Positions 7,974 to 15,958 of a stretch of 25,009 nucleotides of DNA are shown piece after piece. Position 1 is the first letter of the stretch. Every line of letters starts with the position of its first letter. The stretch comes from Geobacillus icigianus (GTDB lineage Bacteria; Bacillota; Bacilli; Bacillales; Anoxybacillaceae), in the NCBI RefSeq assembly GCF_000750005.1, contig NZ_JPYA01000174.1:1-25009 (forward strand). Direction: 5' to 3'. The translations under genes were made by a program, and so were the position numbers. The notes below the pieces were generated by a model. The model was not told the origin of the DNA and did not search any database. It saw only the letters and a list, made by a program, of their open reading frames with translations.

Positions 7974-8681
7974 ATGGAACAGCGGTTTACTGAACAATCA
8001 TTGATTGGCGATATTGTCACTCAATTTCCGAAAGCAGCTGATTTGTTGAAAGCGCGGCGCATCGATTTTTGCTGCGGCGGACAGCGTCCGTTAAAAGAAG
8101 CCATCGAAGAGCGCGGACTGGATGGCGAAGCGCTCCTTCGCGAGCTGAACACCCTTTATGCGGAGGCGCAAAACAAGCCGACCCGAAACTGGAGCGAAGC
8201 GCCGCTGACCGACTTGGTCGATCATATTATCAACACGCACCATCGCTATTTGAACGAGGAACTGCCGCAGCTCAGCCCATATGTCACAAAAGTATTGCGC
8301 GTACACGGCATGCACCACCCGCACCTTTCCCGCGTGCATAAACTGTTTCATGAGTTAAAAACGGAGCTCGAGCAACACTTGATTAAAGAAGAAACAGAAG
8401 CATTCCCGCTCATTTTCCAATTTACTGACAACCCCTCGCCGGAAAACCGGGAGGAGGTCGAACAGGCTGTTCGCGAACTGGTCAATGAGCATGAGATCGC
8501 TGGCGATTTGATCAAAGACATTCGCAACATCACCAACGACTTCACCCCGCCGGAAGACGCGTGCGGCACGTATCGGCTCGTTTACAGCCGACTCGCGGCG
8601 CTCGAAGAAGATTTGTTTACCCACATCCATTTAGAAAACAACGTCCTCTTCCCGCGCGTGCTGGCGGCGATAAGAGCATAA
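7974..8681 (+). CDS. ric: Iron-sulfur cluster repair di-iron protein (RIC/ScdA/YtfE family)
   Basis: RIC proteins repair iron-sulfur clusters damaged by nitric oxide or oxidants, using a di-iron hemerythrin-like centre. The 235-residue protein has the N-terminal ScdA domain with 'RRIDFCCGGQRPLKEA' (residues about 28-43). A hemerythrin domain follows, with metal-ligand histidines in 'DHIINTHHRYL', 'HLSRVHKLFHELKTELEQH', 'VNEHEIAG' and 'THIHLENNVLFPR'. The ATG follows GGAGG by eight bases. Placement beside nitrite reduction genes and under an Fnr box fits protection against NO made by NirK. The complete domain set suggests a functional gene. Confidence 0.93.
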   Translation: MEQRFTEQSLIGDIVTQFPKAADLLKARRIDFCCGGQRPLKEAIEERGLDGEALLRELNTLYAEAQNKPTRNWSEAPLTDLVDHIINTHHRYLNEELPQLSPYVTKVLRVHGMHHPHLSRVHKLFHELKTELEQHLIKEETEAFPLIFQFTDNPSPENREEVEQAVRELVNEHEIAGDLIKDIRNITNDFTPPEDACGTYRLVYSRLAALEEDLFTHIHLENNVLFPRVLAAIRA

Positions 8682-8740
8682 GCAAGCAAAGCCATTCCCC
8701 CATTTCTAAGGCAAAGGCAAGCGCATTGAACGATAAAGAA

Positions 8741-8773
8741 CAGGGCCGCTCTTCGCTGAAAAGAGCGGCCCTG
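8741..8773. terminator. Shared terminator between convergent ric and moaA
   Basis: CAGGGCCGCTCTT (8741-8753) pairs perfectly with AAGAGCGGCCCTG (8761-8773) around a seven-base loop. T-rich stretches follow on both strands (CTTCTTTG on plus, TTCTTTATC on minus), so it can serve both convergent genes. Confidence 0.85.
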
Positions 8774-8781
8774 CTTCTTTG

Positions 8782-9807
8782 TTACCCGCCGATATACGAC
8801 ATTTCAATTTTCGCCCGTTGTTTCACCGTTTCTTCCGTCCGTTCTTCTGAATAGCGGTCTGTCCGCTGGTTCCAAACCGCGGTGATCAGCGACTTCAGTT
8901 CCTCTTTCGTCGCTCCAGCTCTCAGGTCGTCTTTCAACGACACGCCGTTCGAGGCAAACAAACACGTATACAGCTTCCCGTCCGCGGAAATGCGCGCCCG
9001 CGTGCAGCTGCGGCAAAACGTCTCCGTCACTGAGGCGATAAAGCCGACTTCCACCTCCGTGCCGACGTAGCGATAGCGGCTCGCCACTTCACCGAAATAC
9101 GCTTTTTCAACCGGTTCAAGCGGATGCATGGCGTTGATTTGTTCATACATCTCTTTTTTCGTCACAACATGGGAGTAATCCCAGCCGTTCGTTGTGCCGA
9201 CGTCCATAAATTCAATGAGGCGGAGCGGAATGCCTTGTTCTTTGAAATAGGCCGCCATCGGCACGATTTGCGAGTCGTTCCACCCTTTTTTGACGACCAT
9301 GTTCACCTTGACGCCGAGCCCCGCCGCCCGGGCGGCTTCAATGCCTTTTAACACCGAGGCGACGCCGATGCCGATGCCGTTCATTTTGCGGAAAATGTCA
9401 TCATCCAACGCATCCAAGCTGACGTTGACGCGCTTTAGCCCGGCTTCTTTCAGCCGCTGCGCCCATTTCACTAAATGAACGCCGTTGGTCGTCAAGCCGA
9501 TATCGCGCAGGCCGGGAATCGTAGACAGCCGCGCCACAAGCGCATCCAAATCGCGCCTTAAGAGCGGCTCGCCGCCTGTCAGGCGGATTTTTTCGACGCC
9601 AAGCTCGACAAAGCATTCCGAAAGAAGCGCCATTTCCTCGACCGTCAACAGCTCGCCTTCCGCCAAAAAGCGAAAATTCGGCCCGAACACTTCGGCCGGC
9701 ATGCAATAGACGCAGCGAAAATTGCATTGGTCGATCACCGATAACCGCAAATCACGAAGCGGGCGGGACAGGCGGTCCATGACGTTCGTTCGGTTGCGCT
9801 CGCCCAT
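8782..9807 (-). CDS. moaA: GTP 3',8-cyclase MoaA
   Basis: MoaA is the radical SAM enzyme that starts molybdenum-cofactor synthesis by rearranging GTP to 3',8-cyclo-GTP, which MoaC then converts. The 341-residue protein has the N-terminal 4Fe-4S motif 'CNFRCVYC', the SAM-binding '[13 protein letters not shown]', a second C-terminal cluster motif '[19 protein letters not shown]', and the essential C-terminal Gly-Gly ('EMSYIGG'). The ATG at 9807 follows AAAGGAGG by seven bases; an upstream in-frame extension overlaps that site. It lies 54 bases downstream of modB in the same direction and probably shares its Fnr-type promoter. MoaC is not in the window. Confidence 0.96.
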   Translation of the reverse strand: MGERNRTNVMDRLSRPLRDLRLSVIDQCNFRCVYCMPAEVFGPNFRFLAEGELLTVEEMALLSECFVELGVEKIRLTGGEPLLRRDLDALVARLSTIPGLRDIGLTTNGVHLVKWAQRLKEAGLKRVNVSLDALDDDIFRKMNGIGIGVASVLKGIEAARAAGLGVKVNMVVKKGWNDSQIVPMAAYFKEQGIPLRLIEFMDVGTTNGWDYSHVVTKKEMYEQINAMHPLEPVEKAYFGEVASRYRYVGTEVEVGFIASVTETFCRSCTRARISADGKLYTCLFASNGVSLKDDLRAGATKEELKSLITAVWNQRTDRYSEERTEETVKQRAKIEMSYIGG

Positions 9808-9861
9808 CGCGCTCCCTCCTTTCTGTTTCGTTCGCCGCACGCTGTTGTCAGGCAGCTTTGT

Positions 9862-10524
9862 TCACTCCCGTAAACGACCGAGTTTCGTCGCAAAGACCAA
9901 TAAACTGAATGACAATCCGATCGTGACCGCCACCCATGCCCACGCGAACTCCATCCGCCCCGATTCCATGGCCATGTAGACGGCGGTCGGGATCGTTTGC
10001 GTTTTTCCCGGAATATTGCCGGCAAACATGAGCGTTGCGCCAAACTCCCCGAGGCTGCGGGCAAACGACAGCACTGCCCCGGATAATAACGCGTGTCTGG
10101 CAAGCGGCAGCGAAATATGCCAAAAGACTTGGCGCTCATTCGCCCCATCGATGCGCGCCGCCCCTTCAATGGTTGGATCGACTGCTTCAAGCCCGGTTTT
10201 GGCCGCCTGATACATGAGCGGAAATGACACGACCACGGCAGCTATCACCGCGGCACCGGGCGTAAACAGTACGGTCGTATGAAACGACGCTTCGATCCAC
10301 TGGCCGATGGGGCTATGTCGGCCAAACAAGACGACGAGCAAAAAACCGACGACCGACGGCGGCAACACAAGCGGCAACATAAACACCGTCTCTACCACTG
10401 TCTTGCCGCGAAACCGGCGGCGCGCCATCCGCCTCGCCGCCGCTGTCCCTAAGACCGCGACAATCAAGCCGGCGAGAAGCGATACTTTGATCGATAACCA
10501 AACCGGTGACCAAAACGTTGTCAT
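9862..10524 (-). CDS. modB: Molybdate ABC transporter permease ModB
   Basis: ModB is the membrane channel of the ModABC molybdate importer. The 220-residue protein has about five membrane spans, 'VVETVFMLPLVLPPSVVGF' typical of ModB, and the EAA loop 'EGAARIDGANERQVFWHISL' that contacts the ATPase ModC. The ATG at 10524 is preceded by GAGAGG. No modA or modC is visible on either side, so the partners must be encoded elsewhere or the subunit is served by another system. It is followed by moaA in the same transcript, joining molybdate uptake to cofactor synthesis. Confidence 0.92.
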   Translation of the reverse strand: MTTFWSPVWLSIKVSLLAGLIVAVLGTAAARRMARRRFRGKTVVETVFMLPLVLPPSVVGFLLVVLFGRHSPIGQWIEASFHTTVLFTPGAAVIAAVVVSFPLMYQAAKTGLEAVDPTIEGAARIDGANERQVFWHISLPLARHALLSGAVLSFARSLGEFGATLMFAGNIPGKTQTIPTAVYMAMESGRMEFAWAWVAVTIGLSFSLLVFATKLGRLRE

Positions 10525-10557
10525 GGGTCAGCCTCTCTTTGTTCCATCTCCATCTTA

Positions 10558-10600
10558 ACGATACGAAAACAAATAGGTAAACGCTGTGATGCTGCTCACA
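10558..10600 (-). promoter_or_regulatory. Fnr box and -10 of modB-moaA
   Basis: A perfect TGTGA-TGCTGC-TCACA box lies at 10585-10600. On the minus strand TATCGT (10563 to 10558) is centred 32 bp away, so the box sits at about -41.5 for modB. Confidence 0.7.
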
Positions 10601-10643
10601 TTGATTGTATCATACGGGCGGGGAAATCCGGCTTAAAAAAATT

Positions 10644-10717
10644 TGTGACAACCTGCACAAAAAAGCGACAAACGGTGATTTTTTTCACGCTGTCCCCACT
10701 GTGATGTTGTTTACAAT
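10644..10717 (+). promoter_or_regulatory. Clustered Fnr boxes and -10 of fnr
   Basis: Three Fnr-like boxes precede fnr: TGTGA-CAACCT-GCACA at 10644-10659 (9 of 10 matches), GGTGA-TTTTTT-TCACG at 10674-10689 (8 of 10) and TGTGA-TGTTGT-TTACA at 10700-10715 (9 of 10). TACAAT at 10712-10717 is the likely -10. The middle box is then near -42, an activating position, while the last overlaps the -10, a repressing position. The modB box at 10585 is a fourth in the same gap. Confidence 0.6.
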
Positions 10718-10748
10718 AGAAATAGCCGGACAAATGGAGGTGTCAATC

Positions 10749-11459
10749 ATGCAACGGCCAAGCCAACCAGTGGAGAAACGCGATTTTTCCCTCTTGCGCT
10801 CGTGGCTGCAATCGTCGAAAAAAGTGATTCCGCTCCGCAAACATTCGTTTTTGTTTCAAGAAGGAATGCCCGCCAATGAGCTGTATTTGATTCTTTCCGG
10901 CAAGGTGCAAGTAAGCAAAATTTGCCCCGATGGAAAAGAAATGTGTTTCCGCATTTGCGGAAGCGGAGAAATCGTCGGCGAGCTGACGCTGTTTACAAAT
11001 GATGCCCGCTATTTATTGACCGCCAAAGTGATTGAACCGGGGGAAGCAGCAGTGATGAATAAAAGCGAACTCGAAGAGCAGCTGCTGATCAATCCGACCC
11101 TTACCCTTGAATATATGCGCTGGATCAGCAAGCATGCCCGGCGGACGCAGACGAAGTTTCGCGACTTGATGATGAACGGCAAAAAAGGGGCGCTCTATTC
11201 GACGCTCATTCGCCTATGCAACAGCTATGGCGTCCCGCTTGAAGACGGGAGTATTTTTATTGATGTGACGTTAAAAAACCAAGATTTAGCCAACTTTTGC
11301 GGTACGACACGCGAAAGCGTCAATCGGATGCTCAATGCGTTAAAGCAAGACGGAATTATTTCCATGAAGCGGGGGAGAATCACCGTCCACGACTTGAACT
11401 ATTTAAAAACGGAAATCCAATGCGAAGATTGCCCACCGGATATTTGCTGCATCGAATGA
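10749..11459 (+). CDS. fnr: Anaerobic transcription regulator Fnr
   Basis: Fnr is the CRP-family activator of anaerobic respiration; in Bacillus it is a dimer sensing oxygen through a 4Fe-4S cluster. The 236-residue protein has a cyclic-nucleotide-like sensor ('FLFQEGMPANELYLILSGKV'), a dimerisation helix, and a helix-turn-helix ('LKNQDLANFCGTTRESVNRM') whose ESVNR fits the TGTGA half-site. Its C-terminus carries 'CEDCPPDICC' (Cys225, 228, 233, 234). The C-terminal cysteines are the Bacillus-type cluster ligands, unlike the N-terminal set in E. coli. The ATG at 10749 follows GGAGG by eight bases; an in-frame ATG at 10734 overlaps that site. It is the probable master regulator of the Fnr boxes in this window. 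Confidence 0.95.
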   Translation: MQRPSQPVEKRDFSLLRSWLQSSKKVIPLRKHSFLFQEGMPANELYLILSGKVQVSKICPDGKEMCFRICGSGEIVGELTLFTNDARYLLTAKVIEPGEAAVMNKSELEEQLLINPTLTLEYMRWISKHARRTQTKFRDLMMNGKKGALYSTLIRLCNSYGVPLEDGSIFIDVTLKNQDLANFCGTTRESVNRMLNALKQDGIISMKRGRITVHDLNYLKTEIQCEDCPPDICCIE

Positions 11460-11504
11460 GCACGGCGCTTTCATTTTAGAGCCAACTCCCCCGCTTCGAT
11501 GGAA

Positions 11505-11558
11505 AGAGCGTCCGGTCAACCGTTGTTCGCGGTCTGCCGGCCGCTCTCCTTTTTCTTT
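11505..11558 (+). terminator. Terminator of fnr
   Basis: AGAGCGTCCGG (11505-11515) pairs with CCGGCCGCTCT (11537-11547) with one mismatch, and is followed by CCTTTTTCTTT. The long loop makes it moderately convincing. Confidence 0.6.
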
Positions 11559-11564
11559 ATCTAC

Positions 11565-11606
11565 TGTGATATGCATCACTTCGTTTTTTCTCAATCTCTC
11601 TATAAT
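11565..11606 (+). promoter_or_regulatory. Fnr-type promoter facing the 3' end of nirK
   Basis: TGTGA-TATGCA-TCACT at 11565-11580 matches the Fnr box at nine of ten positions. A perfect TATAAT at 11601-11606 is centred 31 bp downstream on the plus strand, giving a start near 11613. The only gene ahead, nirK, lies on the opposite strand with its stop at 11661-11663. No -10 is seen in the other direction. The product would be a small RNA or an antisense transcript of nirK, or the promoter is a leftover of a gene once located here. Confidence 0.6.
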
Positions 11607-11660
11607 TAAGAAATATAAGGCTTTGGGCGGCATCCATCCTGTTTGGGGGAACAGGATCGA

Positions 11661-12719
11661 TCAATGTCCGCTCATTTCCGTGCCGTCGTCTTCGCCGGTT
11701 TCGGTCACCTTCAGCATGGCGACGGCTCCCTTTTGAGCATGATTAAACTGGTGAGTGACGATCGGATACGTTCCTGGGCGGGTGACGGTAAATTCGACGA
11801 CCGCACCGCCGCTTGCCGGAAGCATCACCGTCTGCATTCCTTGCAAATGGTTGTTCGGGTTGCCATCAAGGTACACATCATCGAAGACCGTGCCGACAAC
11901 GTGGAACGAGCTTACCTCGTTCGGACCGACGTTGTTGACATACAAGCGGATCTTCTCGCCGACTTTCGCCAATAACGGCTTTTCTTTAAGGGTAAATGTG
12001 TCCCCGTTCGTATTCGGATCGCCAGGTTTAAGCGCCTTCGCTGAGAAAACGACATAGCTTGGCACACCGTTTTGGAAATCATTCATATCGTTGTAACGAT
12101 ACCATTCATTTTCGATAAGCACATATTCGCGGTCCACTTCCTTGTCGGTCGGATAACCGTTTTTCGGCTTGACGATGATCACGCCGTGCATGCCGTTGGC
12201 GATATGTTGCAAGACCGGCTTTGTGCCGCAATGATACATAAACACGCCCGGGTTGTTTGCGGGGTAAGTGAACGTTCCCGATTTGTTCGGCATCACGTCA
12301 ATAAAGTCTTTTGACGGTGCAGCGTGGACAGCATGAAAGTCCATGCTGTGCGGGATGGCTGGGTCCATATTTTTCAGCGTAAAATGGATCGTATCCCCTT
12401 CATTGACAACGACGAGCGGTCCCGGCGCCTGGCCGTTAAACGTCCACGCTTTATAGATTTTTCCTTTGTCAATTTCAATATCGGTAATTTGCGCCGTCAT
12501 TTCGATGTGGACGTCATGCGGTCCAATCCGCTCCATTTTCAACGGCACCGGCGCTTGATTTACTCCTTTGTGCGCCGCTAAAACGTTCGTCGCCTGCTGT
12601 TGTGTGGCCGCCGTTTCACTTTTGCTTTCCACCTTCACTTGCTCTCCCCCGTTATTGCACGCCGCTAAAAGCGAGGCCGCCAACACGATCGATAACAACG
12701 CGGATCCATTTCGGTTCAT
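11661..12719 (-). CDS. nirK: Copper-containing nitrite reductase NirK (lipoprotein type)
   Basis: NirK reduces nitrite to nitric oxide on the outer face of the membrane. The 352-residue protein begins with a lipoprotein signal ('LLAAC', Cys21), as in Gram-positive CuNiRs. Two cupredoxin domains follow. Type 1 copper ligands are His124, Cys164, His172 and Met177; type 2 ligands are His129, His163 and a late His in 'VTHQFNHA'. The catalytic Asp is Asp127 in 'HSMDFH'. The spacing Cys-x7-His-x4-Met is as in known enzymes. The start follows GGAGG by a good distance and an Fnr-like box lies upstream. No NO reductase is in the window, so NO must be handled elsewhere; ric would repair its damage. Confidence 0.96.
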   Translation of the reverse strand: MNRNGSALLSIVLAASLLAACNNGGEQVKVESKSETAATQQQATNVLAAHKGVNQAPVPLKMERIGPHDVHIEMTAQITDIEIDKGKIYKAWTFNGQAPGPLVVVNEGDTIHFTLKNMDPAIPHSMDFHAVHAAPSKDFIDVMPNKSGTFTYPANNPGVFMYHCGTKPVLQHIANGMHGVIIVKPKNGYPTDKEVDREYVLIENEWYRYNDMNDFQNGVPSYVVFSAKALKPGDPNTNGDTFTLKEKPLLAKVGEKIRLYVNNVGPNEVSSFHVVGTVFDDVYLDGNPNNHLQGMQTVMLPASGGAVVEFTVTRPGTYPIVTHQFNHAQKGAVAMLKVTETGEDDGTEMSGH

Positions 12720-12757
12720 CGTTCTTTCCTCCTCTAACGGAATCGGTTTACACCTTC

Positions 12758-12800
12758 AGCGTACGCCATTTCGGCTTCCTCTCTAGTGATTTGTATCACC
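12758..12800 (-). promoter_or_regulatory. Fnr-like box and -10 of nirK
   Basis: AGTGA-TTTGTA-TCACC at 12785-12800 matches eight of ten consensus bases. TACGCT (12763 to 12758) on the minus strand is centred 32 bp away, the same spacing as at the other Fnr promoters here. Confidence 0.6.
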
Positions 12801-12960
12801 AAGAAACACGCATATTTGAAGGGTTTGTGAAACGATGAACAATATGTTTATCGCTACTGTAAAAACGATAAAAGACGTGCCCACGTTGGCTAACGGAAAA
12901 CGGGCATTTCGTTTTCCGAATCGTCACCAGTCCCCCCTTCAGTCCATCTGCCTGGTGAAC

Positions 12961-12999
12961 AATAAAAAGAGGCCAAAAGTGGATACTTTTGGCCTCTTT
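12961..12999 (-). terminator. Terminator of narK
   Basis: AAAGAGGCCAAAAG (12966-12979) pairs perfectly over 14 bp with CTTTTGGCCTCTTT (12986-12999). On the minus strand it ends in TTTTTATT, just beyond the narK stop. Confidence 0.9.
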
Positions 13000-13005
13000 C
13001 GATGG

Positions 13006-14181
13006 TTACGATGCGTACCGTTTCGCTGGTTCGCCGGCTTTTTTGCCGAAGACGATTCGATTCAATAAGAAGCAGATCAAGGTAAACAGGCTGAGAAGCA
13101 TAAACCCGAGCACGTAAGAACCAGTCGCATCTTTGATGATGCCCATAAAAATTGGCGGGAAAAAGCCGCCCAGTCCGCCCCATGCGCCGACAAGGCCAGT
13201 GACGGTGCCCGTTTCCGCTGGGAACAGCTGCGGCACGAGCTTGAAGACCGCACCGTTTCCTAATCCGGACATCATCGCCAATAACAGGCAGGCGGCCGTC
13301 ATCACCCAAATGTTTTCCATTCCAAATGCGATCACCAAGGCGCCGATTGTCATTCCAGCGTAGACGAACGTCAATACCCGCTCGGCGCCGATTTTATCGC
13401 CAAGGTTACCCCCGATCGGCCGTGCGAGTGTGGCGAGTACGGTAAACCCAGCCGCGCGCATCCCGGCATCGACCGGTGTCAACCCATACAAGTCAACGAG
13501 GAGCGACGGCAAGTAAATGCCAAAGGCGACAAATGCTCCGAATGTGACGAAGTAAAACAGCGACAATGTCCACGTATGTTTGTATTTCAACACTGACAGC
13601 GATTCACGCATCGTTTTTTGTTGCTTTGGCTTCGGCATATCGGGGGTGAAAAACCAAACGAGAATAAGCATGATGACGATCGGAATGATCATTCCCCAAA
13701 ACGCCCACGAAACGCCGAAAGCGGCAGCGATCGATGGAACCGAAAAGCTGGCGACCGCTGTGCCGAAATTGCCCATCGCGTTAATCCCGAGCGCTGTTCC
13801 TTGTTTTTCCGGCGGAGTCAAGCGCGATACGAACGTTACCGAGATCGCGAACGACGTCCCGGCCATACCGATGAAAAACGCCCAAAACATTAACATCGCA
13901 TACGAATCCGCAAACCCTGCGCCGATGAGCGGAATGATTAAAAACAGGAGCAGCAGCGAAAACAGCCTCCGCCCGCCGATCCGGTCCGTCCAAATGCCAA
14001 GCGGCAGGCGCATGACTGAACCGAGCAGCACCGGAATGGCGACTAAAATGCTTTTTTGCGTCGATGTCAGGTCGTACATTTCTTGAAACGTGCTCGCCAG
14101 CGGCGAAAAGACGGCCCAAACTGCGAACGAAAACATCATGGCGAATGTCGTAATGGGCAGCAGCGCTTTTTGTTTATTCAT
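13006..14181 (-). CDS. narK: Nitrate/nitrite transporter NarK
   Basis: NarK is a major facilitator superfamily protein that imports nitrate and/or exports nitrite during nitrate respiration. The 391-residue protein has twelve predicted membrane spans. It carries the nitrate-signature glycine motifs 'GINAMGNFGTAVASF' (TM5) and 'GLVGAWGGLGGFFPP' (TM11), and the MFS loop 'RLPLGIWTDRIGGRR'. The ATG at 14181 follows GGGAGGGG; an in-frame extension eight codons longer has no ribosome site. An Fnr box and -10 lie upstream. It is a single-gene transcript, with its own terminator. Confidence 0.95.
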   Translation of the reverse strand: MNKQKALLPITTFAMMFSFAVWAVFSPLASTFQEMYDLTSTQKSILVAIPVLLGSVMRLPLGIWTDRIGGRRLFSLLLLFLIIPLIGAGFADSYAMLMFWAFFIGMAGTSFAISVTFVSRLTPPEKQGTALGINAMGNFGTAVASFSVPSIAAAFGVSWAFWGMIIPIVIMLILVWFFTPDMPKPKQQKTMRESLSVLKYKHTWTLSLFYFVTFGAFVAFGIYLPSLLVDLYGLTPVDAGMRAAGFTVLATLARPIGGNLGDKIGAERVLTFVYAGMTIGALVIAFGMENIWVMTAACLLLAMMSGLGNGAVFKLVPQLFPAETGTVTGLVGAWGGLGGFFPPIFMGIIKDATGSYVLGFMLLSLFTLICFLLNRIVFGKKAGEPAKRYAS

Positions 14182-14231
14182 GAAAAGCCCCTCCCTAATC
14201 TTCAAAAATATGTGGCTTTGTTTGTAATTCC

Positions 14232-14274
14232 ATCATACGCGGGCGAAGGAAATTGATTTGTGAGGTTTATCACG
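14232..14274 (-). promoter_or_regulatory. Fnr box and -10 of narK
   Basis: TGTGA-GGTTTA-TCACG at 14259-14274 matches nine of ten bases. On the minus strand TATGAT (14237 to 14232) is centred 32 bp away, so the box is at about -41.5. Confidence 0.75.
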
Positions 14275-14330
14275 TTCTTGCTCGTTGTCACCATTTTGTC
14301 AAAGTCGCTGTCACTGTTTTGCCACATATA

Positions 14331-14369
14331 GAAAAAGAGGGTGTCTCAAAAAGCGATGAGACGCCCTCT
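14331..14369 (-). terminator. Terminator downstream of the ABC-2 permease
   Basis: Read on minus, AGAGGGCGTCTCA and TGAGACACCCTCT form a 13-bp stem (14357-14369 with 14336-14348, one wobble) followed by TTTTTC. About 170 bases without a gene separate it from the permease stop. Confidence 0.75.
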
Positions 14370-14540
14370 TCATTACCGCATACACGCATCTGCCTCGTCC
14401 GGACATCCTATATACCGTGTTTCACTCGAATACAACGGCTCTTTTGAATCAGCCCCATGATTTGGCCGCGCATGAAGCTATAAGGAACACCGTTCGGCTG
14501 ACCCCCCTCTCAAACTGCTTGTTGCAAACAGCCTGTTCCC

Positions 14541-15620
14541 TCACCCGCTCGCCCGTATCTCTTGCCTCATAAACAACCAATAAGCGATCGCAAAGCAGAC
14601 GAGGGTGGCGGCAATCAAGGCGGTCGCTTGCGGCCAAATGAGCAAGACACTTTGCGAGAACGGCAGCGGGGCGGCAACAGCGCCGGCCGTTTGTTCCACG
14701 GTGACGATCCCTAGCGTCCGAACGTCCGGCGAAAGCAAAGCGGTCGTGGATTCGTTGAACAAGTAGCTCGGAGACAATCTCATGAGACCAAGCACCAACT
14801 CTTGACGGCCGACCGCCTGCTCAACGGACGTAATCGCATCAGACTGCAAAAACGACTTCGCAACTACTTCCACGATCATCGCGTAAAAAAGGTTGAAAAA
14901 CAGCCAAACGGCCAGCGCTGACAACGCAGATGTCGCCGCTTGGCGGAAGACGACGGAAAACAAAATGCCGAGATTCAGCCAAAAGGCGATATACACAAGG
15001 CATAACAACAAAAAGCAGACCATGCGGGCAAACTCTTCGAAAGTAGGCGGAATCCCCAAGACCAAAATGCCTAATGCCGTCACAAGCAAGCCGAGGGAAA
15101 GAAACAACACCGCATTCAACAACAACGCGACGACAAACTTGCCGTTGATGACGTAATCGCGCGGGATCGGCTGTGCCATGAGCCGGCTCAGCGTCCCGCG
15201 ATTCCGCTCCGAATTGATGGCATCAAATCCAAGCGCGATGCCGAGCAGCGGTCCGAGAAAACCGACAAACGTCACAAACGATGGCAGCGTTCCGTCCGAG
15301 ACAGTGAATAATTTTAAAAACAAGTAGGCGCCTTTCGCGATTTCCTTGGCCTCTTCCGACGAATCGAGCGCGTCCCGAATCGTCGTCATCGCCGTATACA
15401 GCGACCCGAAGCAAGTGAGCAAGATGAGAGCGATCAAAATGATCATGCGCCAACTCGTCAAATAATCGGCCAGTTCTTTTTTGACAATGGCCGAAAAGGC
15501 GCTGCTTGCCCCTCTTATCCGCTTCTTCTCATCAAGCACCCCCGCCTTCAGCCGTTTTCCCCATCTTTTTGCATATGAAAAACCACCGTTTTCCCATCGC
15601 CCCTTCTTACGGACCTTCAA
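14541..15620 (-). CDS. ABC-2 family transporter permease, substrate unknown
   Basis: This 359-residue membrane protein has a Lys/Arg-rich N-terminus ('RKKGRWENGGFSYAKRWGKR'), a first span near residue 60, a long extracytoplasmic loop, and about five further spans. The segment 'FDAINSERNRGTLSRLMAQP' followed by 'YVINGKFV' is typical of ABC-2 permeases related to NosY. It starts at TTG 15620, eight bases after GGGAGG; no ATG in this frame is better placed. Its ATPase partner should lie just upstream but only the possible last few codons remain (see 15607-15645). It is therefore likely an orphan permease next to a deletion junction. Confidence 0.8.
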   Translation of the reverse strand: MKVRKKGRWENGGFSYAKRWGKRLKAGVLDEKKRIRGASSAFSAIVKKELADYLTSWRMIILIALILLTCFGSLYTAMTTIRDALDSSEEAKEIAKGAYLFLKLFTVSDGTLPSFVTFVGFLGPLLGIALGFDAINSERNRGTLSRLMAQPIPRDYVINGKFVVALLLNAVLFLSLGLLVTALGILVLGIPPTFEEFARMVCFLLLCLVYIAFWLNLGILFSVVFRQAATSALSALAVWLFFNLFYAMIVEVVAKSFLQSDAITSVEQAVGRQELVLGLMRLSPSYLFNESTTALLSPDVRTLGIVTVEQTAGAVAAPLPFSQSVLLIWPQATALIAATLVCFAIAYWLFMRQEIRASG

Positions 15621-15645
15621 CGTCCATCCCTCCCTTCAAAATAGC
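15607..15645 (-). pseudogene. Possible last codons of a lost ABC ATPase gene
   Basis: Upstream of the permease the reverse strand reads 'ILKGGMDVEGP' and stops at 15607, overlapping the permease start by 14 bases. That is the sort of overlap and tail expected of a partner ATPase gene. Beyond about 15645 the same frame no longer looks like a protein, because the sequence is now the anti-sigma fragment on the other strand. This is inference from a few codons only. Confidence 0.25.
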
Positions 15646-15891
15646 GAAATGGTGATGGAGATTGAAGGTCTCAAGCCGTTCGCTGCTCGCGACTACCAAT
15701 TGTGGATTGTGTACACGGACAACGAGATGAAAGGAGAGCTATTGACGATCCGCCATGGGGCATCGCGCATTTTGATCACCGGCGAGGACGTCAAACGGTT
15801 CAAACAAATTAAAGCAAGCCTCGAACCAAAAGGAGGAAGCGTGACGCCGACCGGACCGGAAACGTTTATTGTCGATCTCAAACACGAATAG
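15640..15891 (+). pseudogene. 5'-truncated anti-sigma factor, C-terminal domain
   Basis: The plus strand encodes about 80 residues ending at TAG 15889-15891. 'EIEGLKPFAARDYQLWIVY', 'KGELLTIRHGASRILITG', 'FKQIKASLEPKGGSVTPTGP' and the final 'ETFIVDLKHE' match the extracytoplasmic anti-sigma-K/RskA-type domain of Bacillaceae. The cytoplasmic anti-sigma part and membrane span that should precede it are absent, and no sigma factor gene is nearby. The fragment begins where the permease's upstream region ends, so the two are joined at a deletion point. It is probably not functional. Confidence 0.65.
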
Positions 15892-15958
15892 ACGCCAAAG
15901 CCCCCCTTTTGCCACAGGCCAGCGGCCCGTGTCGCTCGCTCGTTCATCCATCCGCCGC

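Noticed and set aside
11643..11975. Plus-strand frame downstream of the antisense Fnr promoter
   Set aside because: It lies wholly opposite nirK, its ATG has a poor site, and its composition is that of an antisense shadow. The promoter may still make an RNA.
12894..12918. Perfect 9-bp hairpin (CGGAAAACG/CGTTTTCCG) beyond the narK terminator
   Set aside because: It has no T-run on either strand and a strong terminator precedes it, so no role can be supported.
12835..13068. Plus-strand frame between nirK and narK
   Set aside because: It runs through the narK terminator and into narK on the other strand, with no ribosome site.
14331..14369. GGTGTCTCAAAAA stretch that resembles an IS end
   Set aside because: Both arms form a clean terminator stem with a T-run on the minus strand, and no partner repeat was found.
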